Counted from the first letter of the stretch, positions 48,465 through 59,525 are shown. The stretch is DNA of 64,000 bases from Saccoglossus kowalevskii (GCF_000003605.2 NW_003148770.1:528057-592056); one strand, 5' to 3'. Made by a program: numbers and translations. The notes: generated from the sequence alone by a model not told the origin.

Positions 48465-49702
48465 AAAAGGTGCAAATAATGAATATAAATGACACTATCT
48501 AAGATTAAAAGGTTACTGACCCTCATTTGACAGTGTTTGTAACTGATAACACTATAGGTTGTACTATGCACTGCATTAACATGTTGAGTGTCGGATAAGA
48601 TATTTAGATTCCATGGTGTCAAGTAGCTGATATCGGTTTGCTATCTATCGTGGTGAGAGCGTGCAGGTTTAAATATCAGCAGTCGCGATTTATACGCCCT
48701 TAACACAACACGCTCCATGGTGTTACTTATTTATCAACTTGGTTTTCGTAAATCATCTAGAATCTCCAAATTGTCTTTAAATATTGAAGATTGATTCGTG
48801 TATGTTACACATGGTACAAATATGGAAAACAAAAATAACTGCATATACCGTAAAAATAATAGCATATATTTGGTTCTGACATCGTGGAAAATTTATTTAC
48901 TGAAAAGTTGGGCTTTATAAATGATATAACGTTTGCTCTCAGTTAGAATCCAAACTAACAGATCTGTCTATATAACAGCAATTTTCTTTTCTACTACTAA
49001 ATGTTTTACAATAAGAAATTCATCTCACTGTAAACTTTGTTTAGTAAACAAACAATATCAATAATTAGGAGTTAGATTCATAAAGATTCATGCTATCTAA
49101 CACAGAAAACCAGTTACATCTTTGAAAATAACTAAATACAGATGATATCAAATAATTGTGATTTTCTTGCTCTGTCACATACACATGTTGTAGCTATATC
49201 ACTCTAAATTGAGTTGTACTGGTACGTGAACTGTGGGTTATCTGTAAAACCCGTACACTGTATAAGACACGTTCACATTCCCGTACCGCATGCAAACCAT
49301 TGGGTGGTAATTCTGTGATACAGTTGTCGCAGTCATAGCAACGAGCCGCCAGTAAAGTTTGTGGATAACGAGTGTAATCAGTGTGTTCTCCACATTATAC
49401 CATGGACACGTTGATCTCGAGGACTGTAGAGCTACGGCAGCGTATAATATGGACTAGGAATAGGCTGAGAGCGTTTGGTGTCACAATGTATCGTGATAAA
49501 ATGTGGGTTTTTTGTTCTTCTAAACATAATACAAACAAATCATTTGATGCGAATAGAAGATAGAAATTTAGGGGAAGTCTCTAGTTCAGTTACCGATGTC
49601 TCGGAACATGGTACGCGCATACTATTTGCGGTCAGAAGGTCATGACGTGCACGAAAGAATCACGACTCAAGGTCAATAGTGTAGAAAGCGTCAGTTTTGG
49701 CT
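48465..49702 (-). repeat. Inverted segmental copy of the IL-17-like gene 3 locus
   Basis: Read on the minus strand, this block follows the order of 53.05-55.23 kb: promoter region (49702-49490), part of exon 2 (49486-49153), then the distal 3' flank (48665-48465, matching 55225-55020). Shared strings include ATGACACTATC, AGTTACTGAC, GGTTTGCTATC, ATTCTTTCGTGCACG-like promoter sequence and GGGGAAGTC. Exon 1, the intron and part of the 3' region are absent, so the copy is much shorter than its source (about 1.2 kb against about 2.2 kb). Confidence 0.85.
49153..49486 (-). pseudogene. IL-17-like pseudogene inside the inverted duplication
   Basis: Minus-strand homology to exon 2 starts near 49486 (CCAAACGCTCTCAGCC) and loses the TSCPI region by a deletion. 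It continues through ATCAACGTGTCCATGGTATA, GACTGCGACAACTG, GGTTTGCATGCGGTA and GGGTTTTACAGATAA, and ends near 49153 with a CATGTGTATGTGACAG form of the CVCGR codons. Upstream sequence (49490-49702) is gene 3 promoter joined directly to mid-exon 2, with no exon 1 or intron. It has two extra bases after AACACA and other lesions, so it is dead. The closest intact relative is gene 3, since GTGATATAGCTACA near the 3' end is shared only with that gene. Confidence 0.93.
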
Positions 49703-50955
49703 GATATCATTTTGTATTTATATGAAATCATCAATCTTAGTCACAAATTTGAGATTTGTTTTTTTCGTAAATTTATATCCAGACCAGAATACAATTTATA
49801 TATTTCAGAAGCAAGAGTATGTGTTATGATGAATTAAAAATTTGTTTATTACGTATAAAATCAAATAATGAATAATATTGTTGATTTCCAGTTGTAATAC
49901 TGATCAACTGTTTGTTTTCTCATAAGAATAACTCACGTTTTATAACATTGTAATGACAATTATGAGACTGGTTGCTCTTGAAACACGAATAATAAATTAA
50001 TAGTTGCTAATGATCGGGATAATTTTGCTTTGGAAATATGTACTTTGTAGCTGTTTTGAAATTTTTACTCTCATTTTTGTTAAAGCTCAATATATTTTTC
50101 ATTGACATTTTTCACTACTCTTAAATGAAATGCAAGATCAATTTTAATAAAACGTCTGTCTCACACATCGGACGAGGGGGAATTTCAGAGATATGTAAAT
50201 ATAATGTGAACTGGCTGAAAATCACCGTGCCGTTATTCCGACTTAGTGACTTTAACAGGTAATATATGAATATTCGTATAATATCACAATGACCATTCGT
50301 TGATCCAGTTGTTGATCTTCGCTTCTGAAGGCGACTCACAAACCTACTGAATTCTTGTTTAATAACTTGAATACTCTCTAATAGGTGCTTTACCCAGCCA
50401 ATGCTTTGTATTGATAACGTTGTTTTTTTAAATATGGAGAAATAATTGGCAGTCGTGCGCATTATTGATACTTTGACAAAATCAATTTATATGTATTTAT
50501 TTATTACCTAGTTAAGAGTGGTAAATAATCTCGCCTCACACATACTTCATGTCAACTAAAATTAAATCATATGTTACATAAATACTTAAAGTCACTTGAG
50601 ATTTTTCATCAGGAATATTCAGTGATACCAGGTGTACAAAAGCAAGTAAATACTACTATACTATATACTATACGTACAGCAACTGCTTCTTAGCAGTCTG
50701 AGTAAAGTACATTACTGTGAATTACTTTACTCCGCATGTGCGTTATTACAAGAGGGCGTCATTAATCGCTTTATATCATCTGAAGACGACTTGAAAACAT
50801 TAAACATTTGACCCTATATTAAATAGCAGAATAATTGTATAGTCTAAGAGAAAATGTACTAGTAAATAAACACGCGGTTTCAATTATATAAGGGAATCTA
50901 AGAGTATGACGTAACGAAAGGAGACTATGAGTGGAATCATTCAATTAGTGATTTA
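49703..50955. other. Intergenic; left part duplicated at 56 kb
   Basis: No gene. Sequence from about 49530 to 50035 has a direct, diverged copy at about 56005-56480. The 113-codon minus-strand frame at 50121-50462 is not supported by any motif. Confidence 0.5.
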
Positions 50956-51275
50956 AGGTCTAGATGTAGGTTCGTGGGCACTTGGTGTGAATCTTCGATA
51001 GTCTTGGCTAGAGACTGTCAAAATTGCGCAGCTGGACTTTAAACTTCAGAAAACATGCATACACATTATCATTTTCGAATGCTTAGCAAGATAAGTAAAA
51101 AGAAAACATGGTGAAATAAAAGTGATGACGGAATGTCCATATTATGCACTGTATATCACTTTTTACAAAACGACAATAGATTTAAATTTAGGACTTTGCG
51201 GCCATTTTAATTATGAGCATTGGCAACATTCTGTCTGAATGAATGGTTATGCAAATTACCCATCATCTCCATTTG
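50956..51275 (-). mobile_element. Truncated AGGTAGAGAT TIR element
   Basis: On the minus strand this is the right-terminal third of the family, ending GTGCCCACGAACCTACATCT and then AGACCTTAA. Blocks TCTTGGCTAGAGACTGTCA, ATGGTGAAATAAAAG and TATTATGCACTGTAT match the copy at 27468-28361. Homology fades after about 51275. Confidence 0.78.
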
Positions 51276-53040
51276 TATTTTTCGGGTTTCTCGGGACATT
51301 CAACTCTAAATAGCTCCCACAATTTGCACACTATGTTCATCAATTGTTTATTAACAAATGGGCATTCAGGCGTGTTTTGTTTTCATATTATAAAGTTGAC
51401 AAACACGATGTTTGCCGTATATTCAATCCTGATCAGTAATTCACACCTTGGAAGCCATTGTCCGAAATTCAAAGTTTTTAAAATAAGCCCCAACGTTCTT
51501 TTGTTCGGAAAGACGTTGCCAAAAAACGAAACTTTCAGGTCAAATTGATAAAAAAAACTGTGAGAGCTAATTAACGACAAAACACGGACGGAGATAATGC
51601 TGGTTTCAGAAAATTTACGCTTATTGTCCAAAAAAATGGCTATCGCATCACGACAAAATGCCAAAATTCATCACACTTCAACGCTATTTACAAATTGAGG
51701 AAAACGATCAATAAATCGTCCGCAAAGTTACAACCTTGCGTGAATACTGTCAAGAATTTGCATAATGGATTAGGTAAAGCCGATGAGATAGTCATACAGT
51801 ACAGTTACATAAACATGGCCATCGCAATTGTGTGATTTGCATTTTTAGGTTGAGTTTAAATTGTTATATTAAGTTTAAAACGAACCGTGCAAAGTTCAAC
51901 ACTATTCCAGTTTCAGTGAGAAGACTCGGTTGATATGGGCCGGAGAAAATGGAGCAAAACACAATACAGTTCGATATGTTGTCTTGAATGTATTGTATTT
52001 AAAAAAATATATATTTTTTTTAATATTTTGCTAAAAACGGCTATTCTTAGCTTTTACCACAAAATCGGTCAAAAAACAAAATCAAAAGAAATTCACATTC
52101 GAAGGAAAACTACTGTAAATCAAGACAAGTTTCTTCAAAATGCAGATGGCCGATAAAAATAAGACGACTCCGGACCTCTGGAAATACCTTATTTTTGCAT
52201 ATTTTTTTAAAACAGCATAATGTTGCCGATTTTGATGTTTTTTCCAAGAGGACTTAAAGTCTGTGTATTTTTTCACTGAAACGTCATGTATCTATTATAG
52301 CAAAAACAACGATGCAACGTATTTCGTTACAATATAGCGAAACGAAAATTGTTTACCTCAGTGTTGCGGGAAATCTTGTGTGAATTTTGTTTGTTTCGTC
52401 CACAATATGAAACCGCTATGAAATCTTTGCACCAAGAGAACAAGAGAAAATTTGTACCCTGTTTTGCGCGAAAACGAAATCGCGCTACAGTTCTATATGG
52501 TCTTTTATTTCTCTAACTCGAACAAAAATATGAACAATTCATAGTATTGAAGCTATATGTAACGATGGTAACCAGATGTCGTGTTGATATCGTTATATAT
52601 TGTTATCGTTCACGTGTATGTCGTTATAAGATAAGATAAGATAATTCTTTATTACAACCTTATAGAATGAATTACATATCTATTTTGGTTTATAAAATGT
52701 AATAAAGGTGTTAAAATAAACTTAACAAGTTAGATATCTGATTTATACTACAATAAAGATACATGGAATAATGTAAAAAAATATTAATGACCCATTAGGT
52801 GGTTTTCTCTAATGGTATTTGCTGTTTTTATAAATTTCATAAGCTCTGTTAGTAAATATTTGTTGTTTGTCTTCAATATATGAGTGAATTTTTCTTTGTT
52901 TGTACAGTGTTGAAAATTGTTAATTTTCTTTTATATATGACTAGGAATGATGATTTCATAAAAATACAAAATTAAATCACATGCCAAAAACTAAGAATAA
53001 TTCACAAATCACAAAGAATAGAGTAGCAGTCCCGCATGGG
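51276..53040. other. Intergenic, nothing recognised
   Basis: Short frames on both strands, no motif. A GATAA microrepeat lies at about 52627-52645. Confidence 0.45.
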
Positions 53041-53204
53041 AAAATTACTGTAAAAGAAAAAAACAAATTACTTAGTATAGCTGACGCTTATTGCATTAAT
53101 GACCTGGAGTCGTGATTCGTTCGCGCACCTGATTTTAGGTCATGATCTTCTGACCGCAAATAGTATGCGCGTACCGTGTTACGTGACAACAGTTACTAAA
53201 GTAA

Positions 53205-53214
53205 GGACTTCCCC
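53205..53214 (+). promoter_or_regulatory. Kappa-B-like site, IL-17-like gene 3
   Basis: GGACTTCCCC, identical to the site at 43650-43659, about 225 bases before the start codon. A one-mismatch form (GGGGAAGTCT, 49571-49580) survives in the inverted copy of this promoter. AATAAAAGGAC at about 53305 resembles the AT-rich block next to the site in gene 2. Confidence 0.5.
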
Positions 53215-53437
53215 TATATTGGCCACTTTGATACGTATCATAAGATTTCTTTGTTTTATCTTTAGAAGAACGAAAAATTCCACATTTTCACCCGGATACA
53301 TTGTGAATAAAAGGACATGCATCAACTTGTCAGAATCAGAATGATCGAGCATCGAATTGAAGACACTTGGTACATTATAGGACTGTGAGCATAAAATAGA
53401 ACGGGCAGCTACTATATAATTTATACAATTCGTCAGT

Positions 53438-54405
53438 ATGGATGTGGTATTCTTCGCTAAAATCTTGGTAAGTAACAATGAATATAATACTGCTTTAATT
53501 GTACGGAACTTCACGCACAAAATGTCTTCTGTTTTTGGCTAATACATTAGTATTTGACCCTTCACAGTTCCCTACTAGTCGTCTTTTGTAATGGATATGT
53601 TAAGCAGTCCGGTAAATAGTGCTTCATCGGATTTCGTCTTTTAGATATTTATGTAGTGGCTTTATCAAGTTAGTCTTGCAGACAATTGTATATTAAAAGC
53701 AACCGGGGCTTATAACTGCAATGGGCATTTAATGTGATTGCGCTTATATACAATGAACGATTTGTAAGATATTCAAATTATAATTTATAATAGTTTTTCA
53801 ATCTCAAGACCAAACATGCATCCAATATAAAGCTCCTTTATTAAAAATATTCCAGTTCTCGGTGTTTTCATGCTAAAATTGACACATTTAATCACAAAAT
53901 ATGGTTATATTATTGTTGTCATTTTCAATTTCAGATCATTTATTGCACCCTTGTATCTATTACTGCAACCGGAAGCCCAATCTGTGAAGAGCTAAATCAG
54001 ACTCAACTCCATCAAATGTTGGCTGGATATTCACCGAACGCTCTCAGCCTCGGTATTTCTAGTGGTACAACTAGTACACCTTCAAACACTTCCTGTCCGA
54101 TATCATACGGTGCTGGCGCTCCACAGTCCGAGAGATCAACGTGTCCATGGTATAATGTAGAAAACACAGATTACACTCGTTATCCACAAACTTTACTGGA
54201 GGCTCGTTGCTATGACTGCGACAACTGCATCACAGAATTACCACCCAATGGTTTGCACGCGGTATGGGAATGTGAACATGTCTTATCCAGTGTATGGGTT
54301 TTACAGATAAACTATAGTTCTTGTGTCAACGGCATATACCAGTACAACGCGGTACAGAATGATATAGCTACAGCATGTGTGTGTGGCAGACCACGACAAT
54401 CATAA
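53438..54405 (+). CDS. IL-17-like cytokine, gene 3
   Basis: Exons 53438-53467 and 53935-54405, phase-0 GT/AG intron of 467 bp, 166 residues. Exon 1 encodes MDVVFFAKIL, two codons longer than in genes 1 and 2, and the signal peptide continues IIYCTLVSITATGS. The leader and first mature residues (CEELNQTQLHQ) differ strongly from genes 1 and 2. From MLAGYSPNAL onward the protein is almost identical to them: CPWYN at 80-84, EARC at 99-102, CDNC at 105-108, C140 and CVCGRP at 158-163. Possible N-glycosylation sites are N31, N61 and N136. The contrast between leader and body suggests gene conversion. AATAAA at 54805-54810 follows a 3' UTR of about 400 bases. It should act as a secreted IL-17-family cytokine, possibly induced by the same signal as genes 1 and 2. 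Confidence 0.94.
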
Positions 54406-54650
54406 TTTTTACTATCATCTGTATTTATATTTTTTTTCAAAGATGATACCAGAGATTTGCCCGTTATTTTCTATGCTAAAAAGCATTGTCAATGAATTAC
54501 ATTCTACTTTTACGCTCTTTTTTGCTTTTATTCTTATTTATTGTTATTGTTTTTTAATTGAACAAACATTTACAATGAGATAATTTATATTAAGATACAA
54601 AATATTTGCTAGATAGAAAGATCAGTTTTGATTGTAATATCTGACAACAA

Positions 54651-54740
54651 ACATTATATTAGTGTTTGATTGTCACATTGTTTTAACATAACTATACGAG
54701 TTACGTGTAAACTAATGTAAATCACGTTTTAAGTGATAAA
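54651..54740 (+). promoter_or_regulatory. Conserved 3'-UTR block, gene 3
   Basis: CATTATATTAGTGTTTGATT, ACGAGTTACGTGTAAAC and ATGTAAATCACGTTTTAAGT lie in the same order and at a similar distance from the stop codon as in genes 1 and 2, before the AATAAA at 54805-54810. A decayed version also follows the broken copies at 39.6 kb and 57.96-58.02 kb. Confidence 0.6.
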
Positions 54741-55019
54741 TCTATATCATATATTTTTCGTTTCTTTTCCGGAAATGACATTTATAAAGCACAATCTTTC
54801 AGTAAATAAATTATTTATTATATCATGGCCATATATATGCTATTAATATTATGCAGTTTGCTTTGTTTTCCAAATTTATACTATGTATATCGTACAAAAA
54901 TCAGTCGATTGTTCGACAAATTGACCTGCGGTAGCTGATGTACGAAAGCCAAGGTGATAAATAATGTATAAGTTTACCAAGGAGGAGCGGGATGTTGTGA
55001 GGGCGTAGACCAGAGAAAC

Positions 55020-55225
55020 CATGACTGCTGATTTGATTACTAACATGCTCTCATACCAATGGATAGCAAACCGAATGCAACTACTTAACACTGTGAACTC
55101 TTCTCGTCAACAAATGTTTCCAGTGCCATGGTACAACCTATCAATTAGGGACACTGTGAAATAAGAGTCAGTAACTTTGGTACTAGCAAGTGAGATCTTT
55201 GATAGTGTCATTCATAAAAATCTTA
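55020..55225 (+). repeat. 3' flank of gene 3, source of the inverted copy at 48.5 kb
   Basis: Its reverse complement matches 48465-48665 over phrases such as ATGACACTATC, AAGTTACTGAC, CACAGTGT, ATAGGTTGTAC and CGGTTTGCTATC. It marks the distal end of the inverted segmental duplication. Confidence 0.78.
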
Positions 55226-56004
55226 ATATTTGCGTTTAGAGTTCAGAGTCCTGTTAAATTCTGCAACATTTCTATGATTTTATTTATGTTACCTGTCCAT
55301 ATACGATAGTATAATAGTAATTCAATCGTTGAATGAGCGTGCACACAACACAAGTTACCAGTTACTTGAACACGCAACATATAATAGTGCTCATCGTGAA
55401 CACCATCGTTTACGAAAGGTAGCTCAAAATGTTTGCAAAGAAGTAGCAAACAAAATTATTGCAATAACTGTTCTCATATTGTATTTATTATATTAATACA
55501 ATTCCTAATAAAAGTTAAATGGTTATGCGTGAGTTCGTTTAAATTGTGCGCAAATTTGCACAGGTGTGTGGTAATCACCATATTAGATGGAATTCAACAT
55601 TGGCCCTTCCAATAGAATAATAGCTATGGAGAAAATGAAACTAATGAATAGATCGCAGGGAATTAACGCCGGTCCAACTCGAACAATGAGAACAACACTG
55701 TGCATGTTTAATTCCATAACGTCAATGACACATTTATGTCCCCGTAAAACAGTGTATGTCTTTGAAAAAAAAATGTACTATTGTGTGTTCACTATGTGCT
55801 TAATTTTCATCAAAATGTGTTTTAATTACTTTCAAAAAAGTTTTTCAAAAAATTCTAAAACACTATTCTCTTGATAGAAAATACAGGTGTTTTATAATAT
55901 AATACACATGTTTTAATTGCAACAGTGTGCTTACAATTAAAACAATGTGTTTAATGAAAAACATGAAAGTGCTCCCAAGATTTACAGTGTACAATTGTCG
56001 GCAA
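55226..56004. other. Intergenic, nothing recognised
   Basis: AT-rich. A short imperfect inverted repeat built on GTTTTAATTG and CAATTAAAAC lies at 55908-55945. Frames at 55243-55874 have no recognised motif. Confidence 0.4.
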
Positions 56005-56480
56005 CGAAATCATATGATGCGTATAGAAGTTGCCTTACTTCAGTAACTTTATGCACGGTACACAACACTCTATGCGCATAATAATTGCAGTCAGAAGATC
56101 ATAACCTAGAATCACGTGCACACAAAAAATCACGTCTTAAAATCACTAATTCACTAAACATCAGCTATATTAGGATTGATGTAATTTGTATTTATATGCA
56201 ATCATCTCTTCTAGTCACAAACGTGAGATTTATTTTATCATATAACCAACACGACATTAGGATACCATGGCAATTTTAAGCAATTTTTATATTTCAAAAG
56301 CAAGTGTACGTATTCTAGTGGAATTAAAGGTTTGTATGTTACGTGTTGAAACTAAAGATTAATCCTGTCGATTGTAATACGGATCAGAGAGTTTTCGGTT
56401 GATTGTCTTTCATAAGAATAATTCAATTTGTATAGAATAATCAATTAAATGTTGATAATGGTCAGGATAACGTTGCATTG
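56005..56480 (+). repeat. Third copy of the IL-17-like promoter flank
   Basis: A diverged direct copy of about 49530-50035, matched by TGATGCGTATAGAAG, GCAGTCAGAAGATCATAA, GTATTTATATGCAATCAT, TAGTCACAAACGTGAGATTT, CATAAGAATAA and TGGTCAGGATAA. The first part is also an inverted match to the gene 3 promoter at 53.05-53.30 kb. No IL-17 coding remnant was found to its left, where a minus-strand gene would be expected. Confidence 0.75.
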
Positions 56481-57572
56481 AAGACAGTGATGTTAAAAAA
56501 ATCCATATAACTTTAATTTCAACAATATTGGGTCGTGAACCAGTTCGGCATCGCTGGAAATATTTCGTTAGCTTAAGTAAATATGTGATAAATAAAATTC
56601 AATTTCATAGTCCGGCGAGTGTAAATCACAATCGTCGTCGACCATTTTGAACGGCACTAATTAATTAAGTCAGCGATTTTGAACTAAATACAACGTTAGA
56701 ACTAGTTGATGGTCTTGAATATGCATGCATCGCCTATTATATGAATGATTTCTTATCTGTAGATGTATAAATTTCGGTATTCGGGCTAATAGAGCTACTT
56801 ATTCCAATCCAAGGACCCACTGAAGACGCGGGATGACTATGGGGGCCATCTATGCGCACGTTATTTCTTCAGCAGACTCTCTCCATATATTTTCTTGGAA
56901 CACCCCCAATGATGTCTATATTTTCGTCAGTTCAGATCTGTATGCATGTTTCTAGCCATGTAGAATTTTTGCGAATACATTTACTGAGCTCCGGTATTTT
57001 GTTCTAGCAAGTCCGCTATGTATTTTATCGTATCATACCGAATATGTATGTGCCTATCCAGACTGTATGCGTATACAATTTTGTCCGATCTGAGCTTGTG
57101 TATTTTGTCATCATACCGTGTATGTATGTAATGTCGCGAAATTGATCTTACGAAGACGTACCAGAAGCGTGATGTATTCGAGCTATGCACGTCCAGGTAT
57201 GTCATACAATCTTCAAGCTTCGACGATGTGTGTCGTTGATGGCGGGCATTATGATGCTTGAATAATAATAATAATAATGATAATTTACACGCGATTTAAT
57301 AGTAAGCTGTATGGGGGCGCTATATACGATTCATGACTATTTTATTTATTTCTATATTCCTCAATTGCGTTCAGAAACAAATCAATGTATACGAGGTTGT
57401 TTTAATCAGATTTAATAATAATAATGAATTCGTTTAATGTTACGGTGTCCACACATACATGCCATTCATGAAAACTGTCAACGCCCAACTTAAAATTATA
57501 CCTACAAGGACCCAGGAACTTCTTCAATGATAACCCGAGTTAATAAATCTGTTATAATTACTTAGCATCGAG
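56481..57572. other. Intergenic with an AAT microsatellite
   Basis: An imperfect AAT run lies at about 57262-57280. No gene recognised. Confidence 0.5.
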
Positions 57573-57776
57573 AATATTCCTGTCCGATATTAAACGGAGC
57601 TGGAGCTCCACGGTCCGTGAGATCAACGTGTACATGGTATAATGTAGAGACACAGATTACACTTGTTATCTACATACTTTATTGGAGTCTCGTTGCTATG
57701 ACTGCGACAACTGCATCACAGAAATACCACCCAATGGTTCGCATGGGTATGGGAATGTGAACGTGTCTTATCCATG
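57573..57776 (+). pseudogene. IL-17-like pseudogene fragment
   Basis: Covers the middle of exon 2: TCCTGTCCGATAT, GGAGCTCCACGGTCCGTGAG, ATCAACGTGTACATGGTATA (the CPW tryptophan survives but its Cys does not), GACTGCGACAACTGCATCAC, ACCACCCAATGG and GGGAATGTGAACGTGTCTTA. Single-base deletions after GTAGAG and after GCATG break the frame. Both ends of exon 2 are missing. About 190 bases downstream, 57960-58020 resembles the start of the conserved 3'-UTR block, so the 3' end decayed in place and was not cut off. Confidence 0.92.
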
Positions 57777-59379
57777 TAACATGTTATCTTTACCAGAAAG
57801 CATTGTTGATAAACTCAATAAAATTTATAAATGCTAGTCTTCTGGTGATTCCCACCATTTTTGTGCTAACTTTTTGTACTAACTTATTAATATAAGTTAT
57901 AGTTAGATCTGCAGCTATCTAATTTAAGTATTTTAGTTATCTAAGTATAGAGGCACCAACTATTATATTAATGTTTGACGGTCACACTGTGTTAACATAT
58001 CTATACGAACTAAATAAAATAAATGTCATGAATTAGTGTCAATTATATTTTGTATTCACAACGTATAATAATCATTTTTAATTTTATTCGTATGCCATTA
58101 ATGATTGTGTAATACCTAATATTCAATTGTATGTATGAAATATTGTCTTCAATATGGTACGACATAGTTTAATCAAGTAACTAATGTAACTGTGTGAGTA
58201 AGGGATATTAATATTTATTTGTTAATCATCAATTTACTAATCATTTGACATCCAGTCATATTGAAATACACTAAATGTCTCCTGGTTGAAACGTTTTTAG
58301 TTGATGATAACCATGTAAATGTCATTACCCTTGGAAAAAGTCATTCAGGCATGATGTTTCATATTTGCATTTATTATGGTGATTTCAGTTAATATTTGCA
58401 ATTCGAAAATTTCCCCCAGTTGTGTAGTTGTTATCTGTCCTGTTCATGGCGTATTTCAATTTATATTGGACTGGAAACATTCTGGACTGGAGGAAGTTTT
58501 AAATATACTCAAATTATTTCATATGTCATATTTCACACTGTATTAACATCGTACCAGACACTGCAATCTACACTAGATTACACATTACTTGCAGGCACTT
58601 GACATCCTGACCCTGTCAATGCACTGCAAATTGCAGACAGCAACCCGCTCTACATATTGTATTTTAAAGAAATTACTTGTGCACTTTTGCCATGCCAAGA
58701 GATTGCTGACAAGTACTATGTGGTTAAAAATCGAAATGAATGAAATCGTGCTCGGTCTCACAGGTGGCATGCAGAGTGGTTTAATTATGGATGCGATGAA
58801 AACAAATAAGTTCACACAACTACAGTTGGTTGTCTCTTTCAAGCGATAGGTAACTTTTAATTCAACGTTTCGTCTTAAAAATAATAAAAGAACTCATAAC
58901 AATAAAATGGAATGAATACTCAATAACTGTATAAGTTCGTGGTGTGAATGGAAATTAGAAGAAAAAACAAGAGACTTAAATAAAAAATAAAATGGCGCTG
59001 GAAAAAATGCAGTTTCAGAATGGGAGGAATAAATTAAGCTCACAGAAATTGTATGTTGCTAAGACGCGCATCATTCTACCATGTATTTATATGGGCTCTA
59101 TGCGAACTGCTTTGGAACGCCCGTCGAAAACTGGTGAAAACAGTTGAAGTAGATAAAACAAAGCACAAAATCAACCACGATACAATCATGAGCAGTCGAA
59201 TTTATATATGTTGTATATGCAGGGGTAAATCTGTTACACTGTTCGAGAGAATCTCAACAGCTATTCTAAAAAGCTTCAGCCTTTGGTTTCACTGTGATGA
59301 TTGCCAGGTGGTAAAAATGCCCGTATTTATGATTACTATTTATGGTTGTCTTAGTCTGCCACACGTTTATGCAGTATCT
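57777..59379. other. Intergenic, nothing recognised
   Basis: Frames at 58396-58602 and 58585-58849 overlap on both strands without a motif. The 166-codon plus-strand frame at 59053-59553 runs antisense through an IL-17-like relic and is probably chance. Confidence 0.4.
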
Positions 59380-59525
59380 ATATCTGTCTTTCTGTACTGC
59401 CACACACACAGACTGTTACTCACCATAAGCTCCATACACTGCATAACACAAGCACACATTCCCTTATTATATGCAAACCAATGCAGTTGTTGCAGTCAGA
59501 GAAACTGGCATCAAGCACTCGTTCA
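59380..59525 (-). pseudogene. Ancient IL-17-like relic
   Basis: On the minus strand: CTCTGACTGCAACAACTGCA, then TGGTTTGCATATAATAAGGG, AATGTGTGCTTGTGTTATGC, AGTGTATGG and finally GTGTGTGTGGCAG. These align in order with the CDNC, LHAVWEC, VLSSVW and CVCGR coding blocks of the intact genes. The stretch before GGTTTGCAT and the one between AGTGTATGG and GTGTGTGG are shortened by deletions, and no reading frame survives. It is more diverged than the other copies. Confidence 0.6.
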
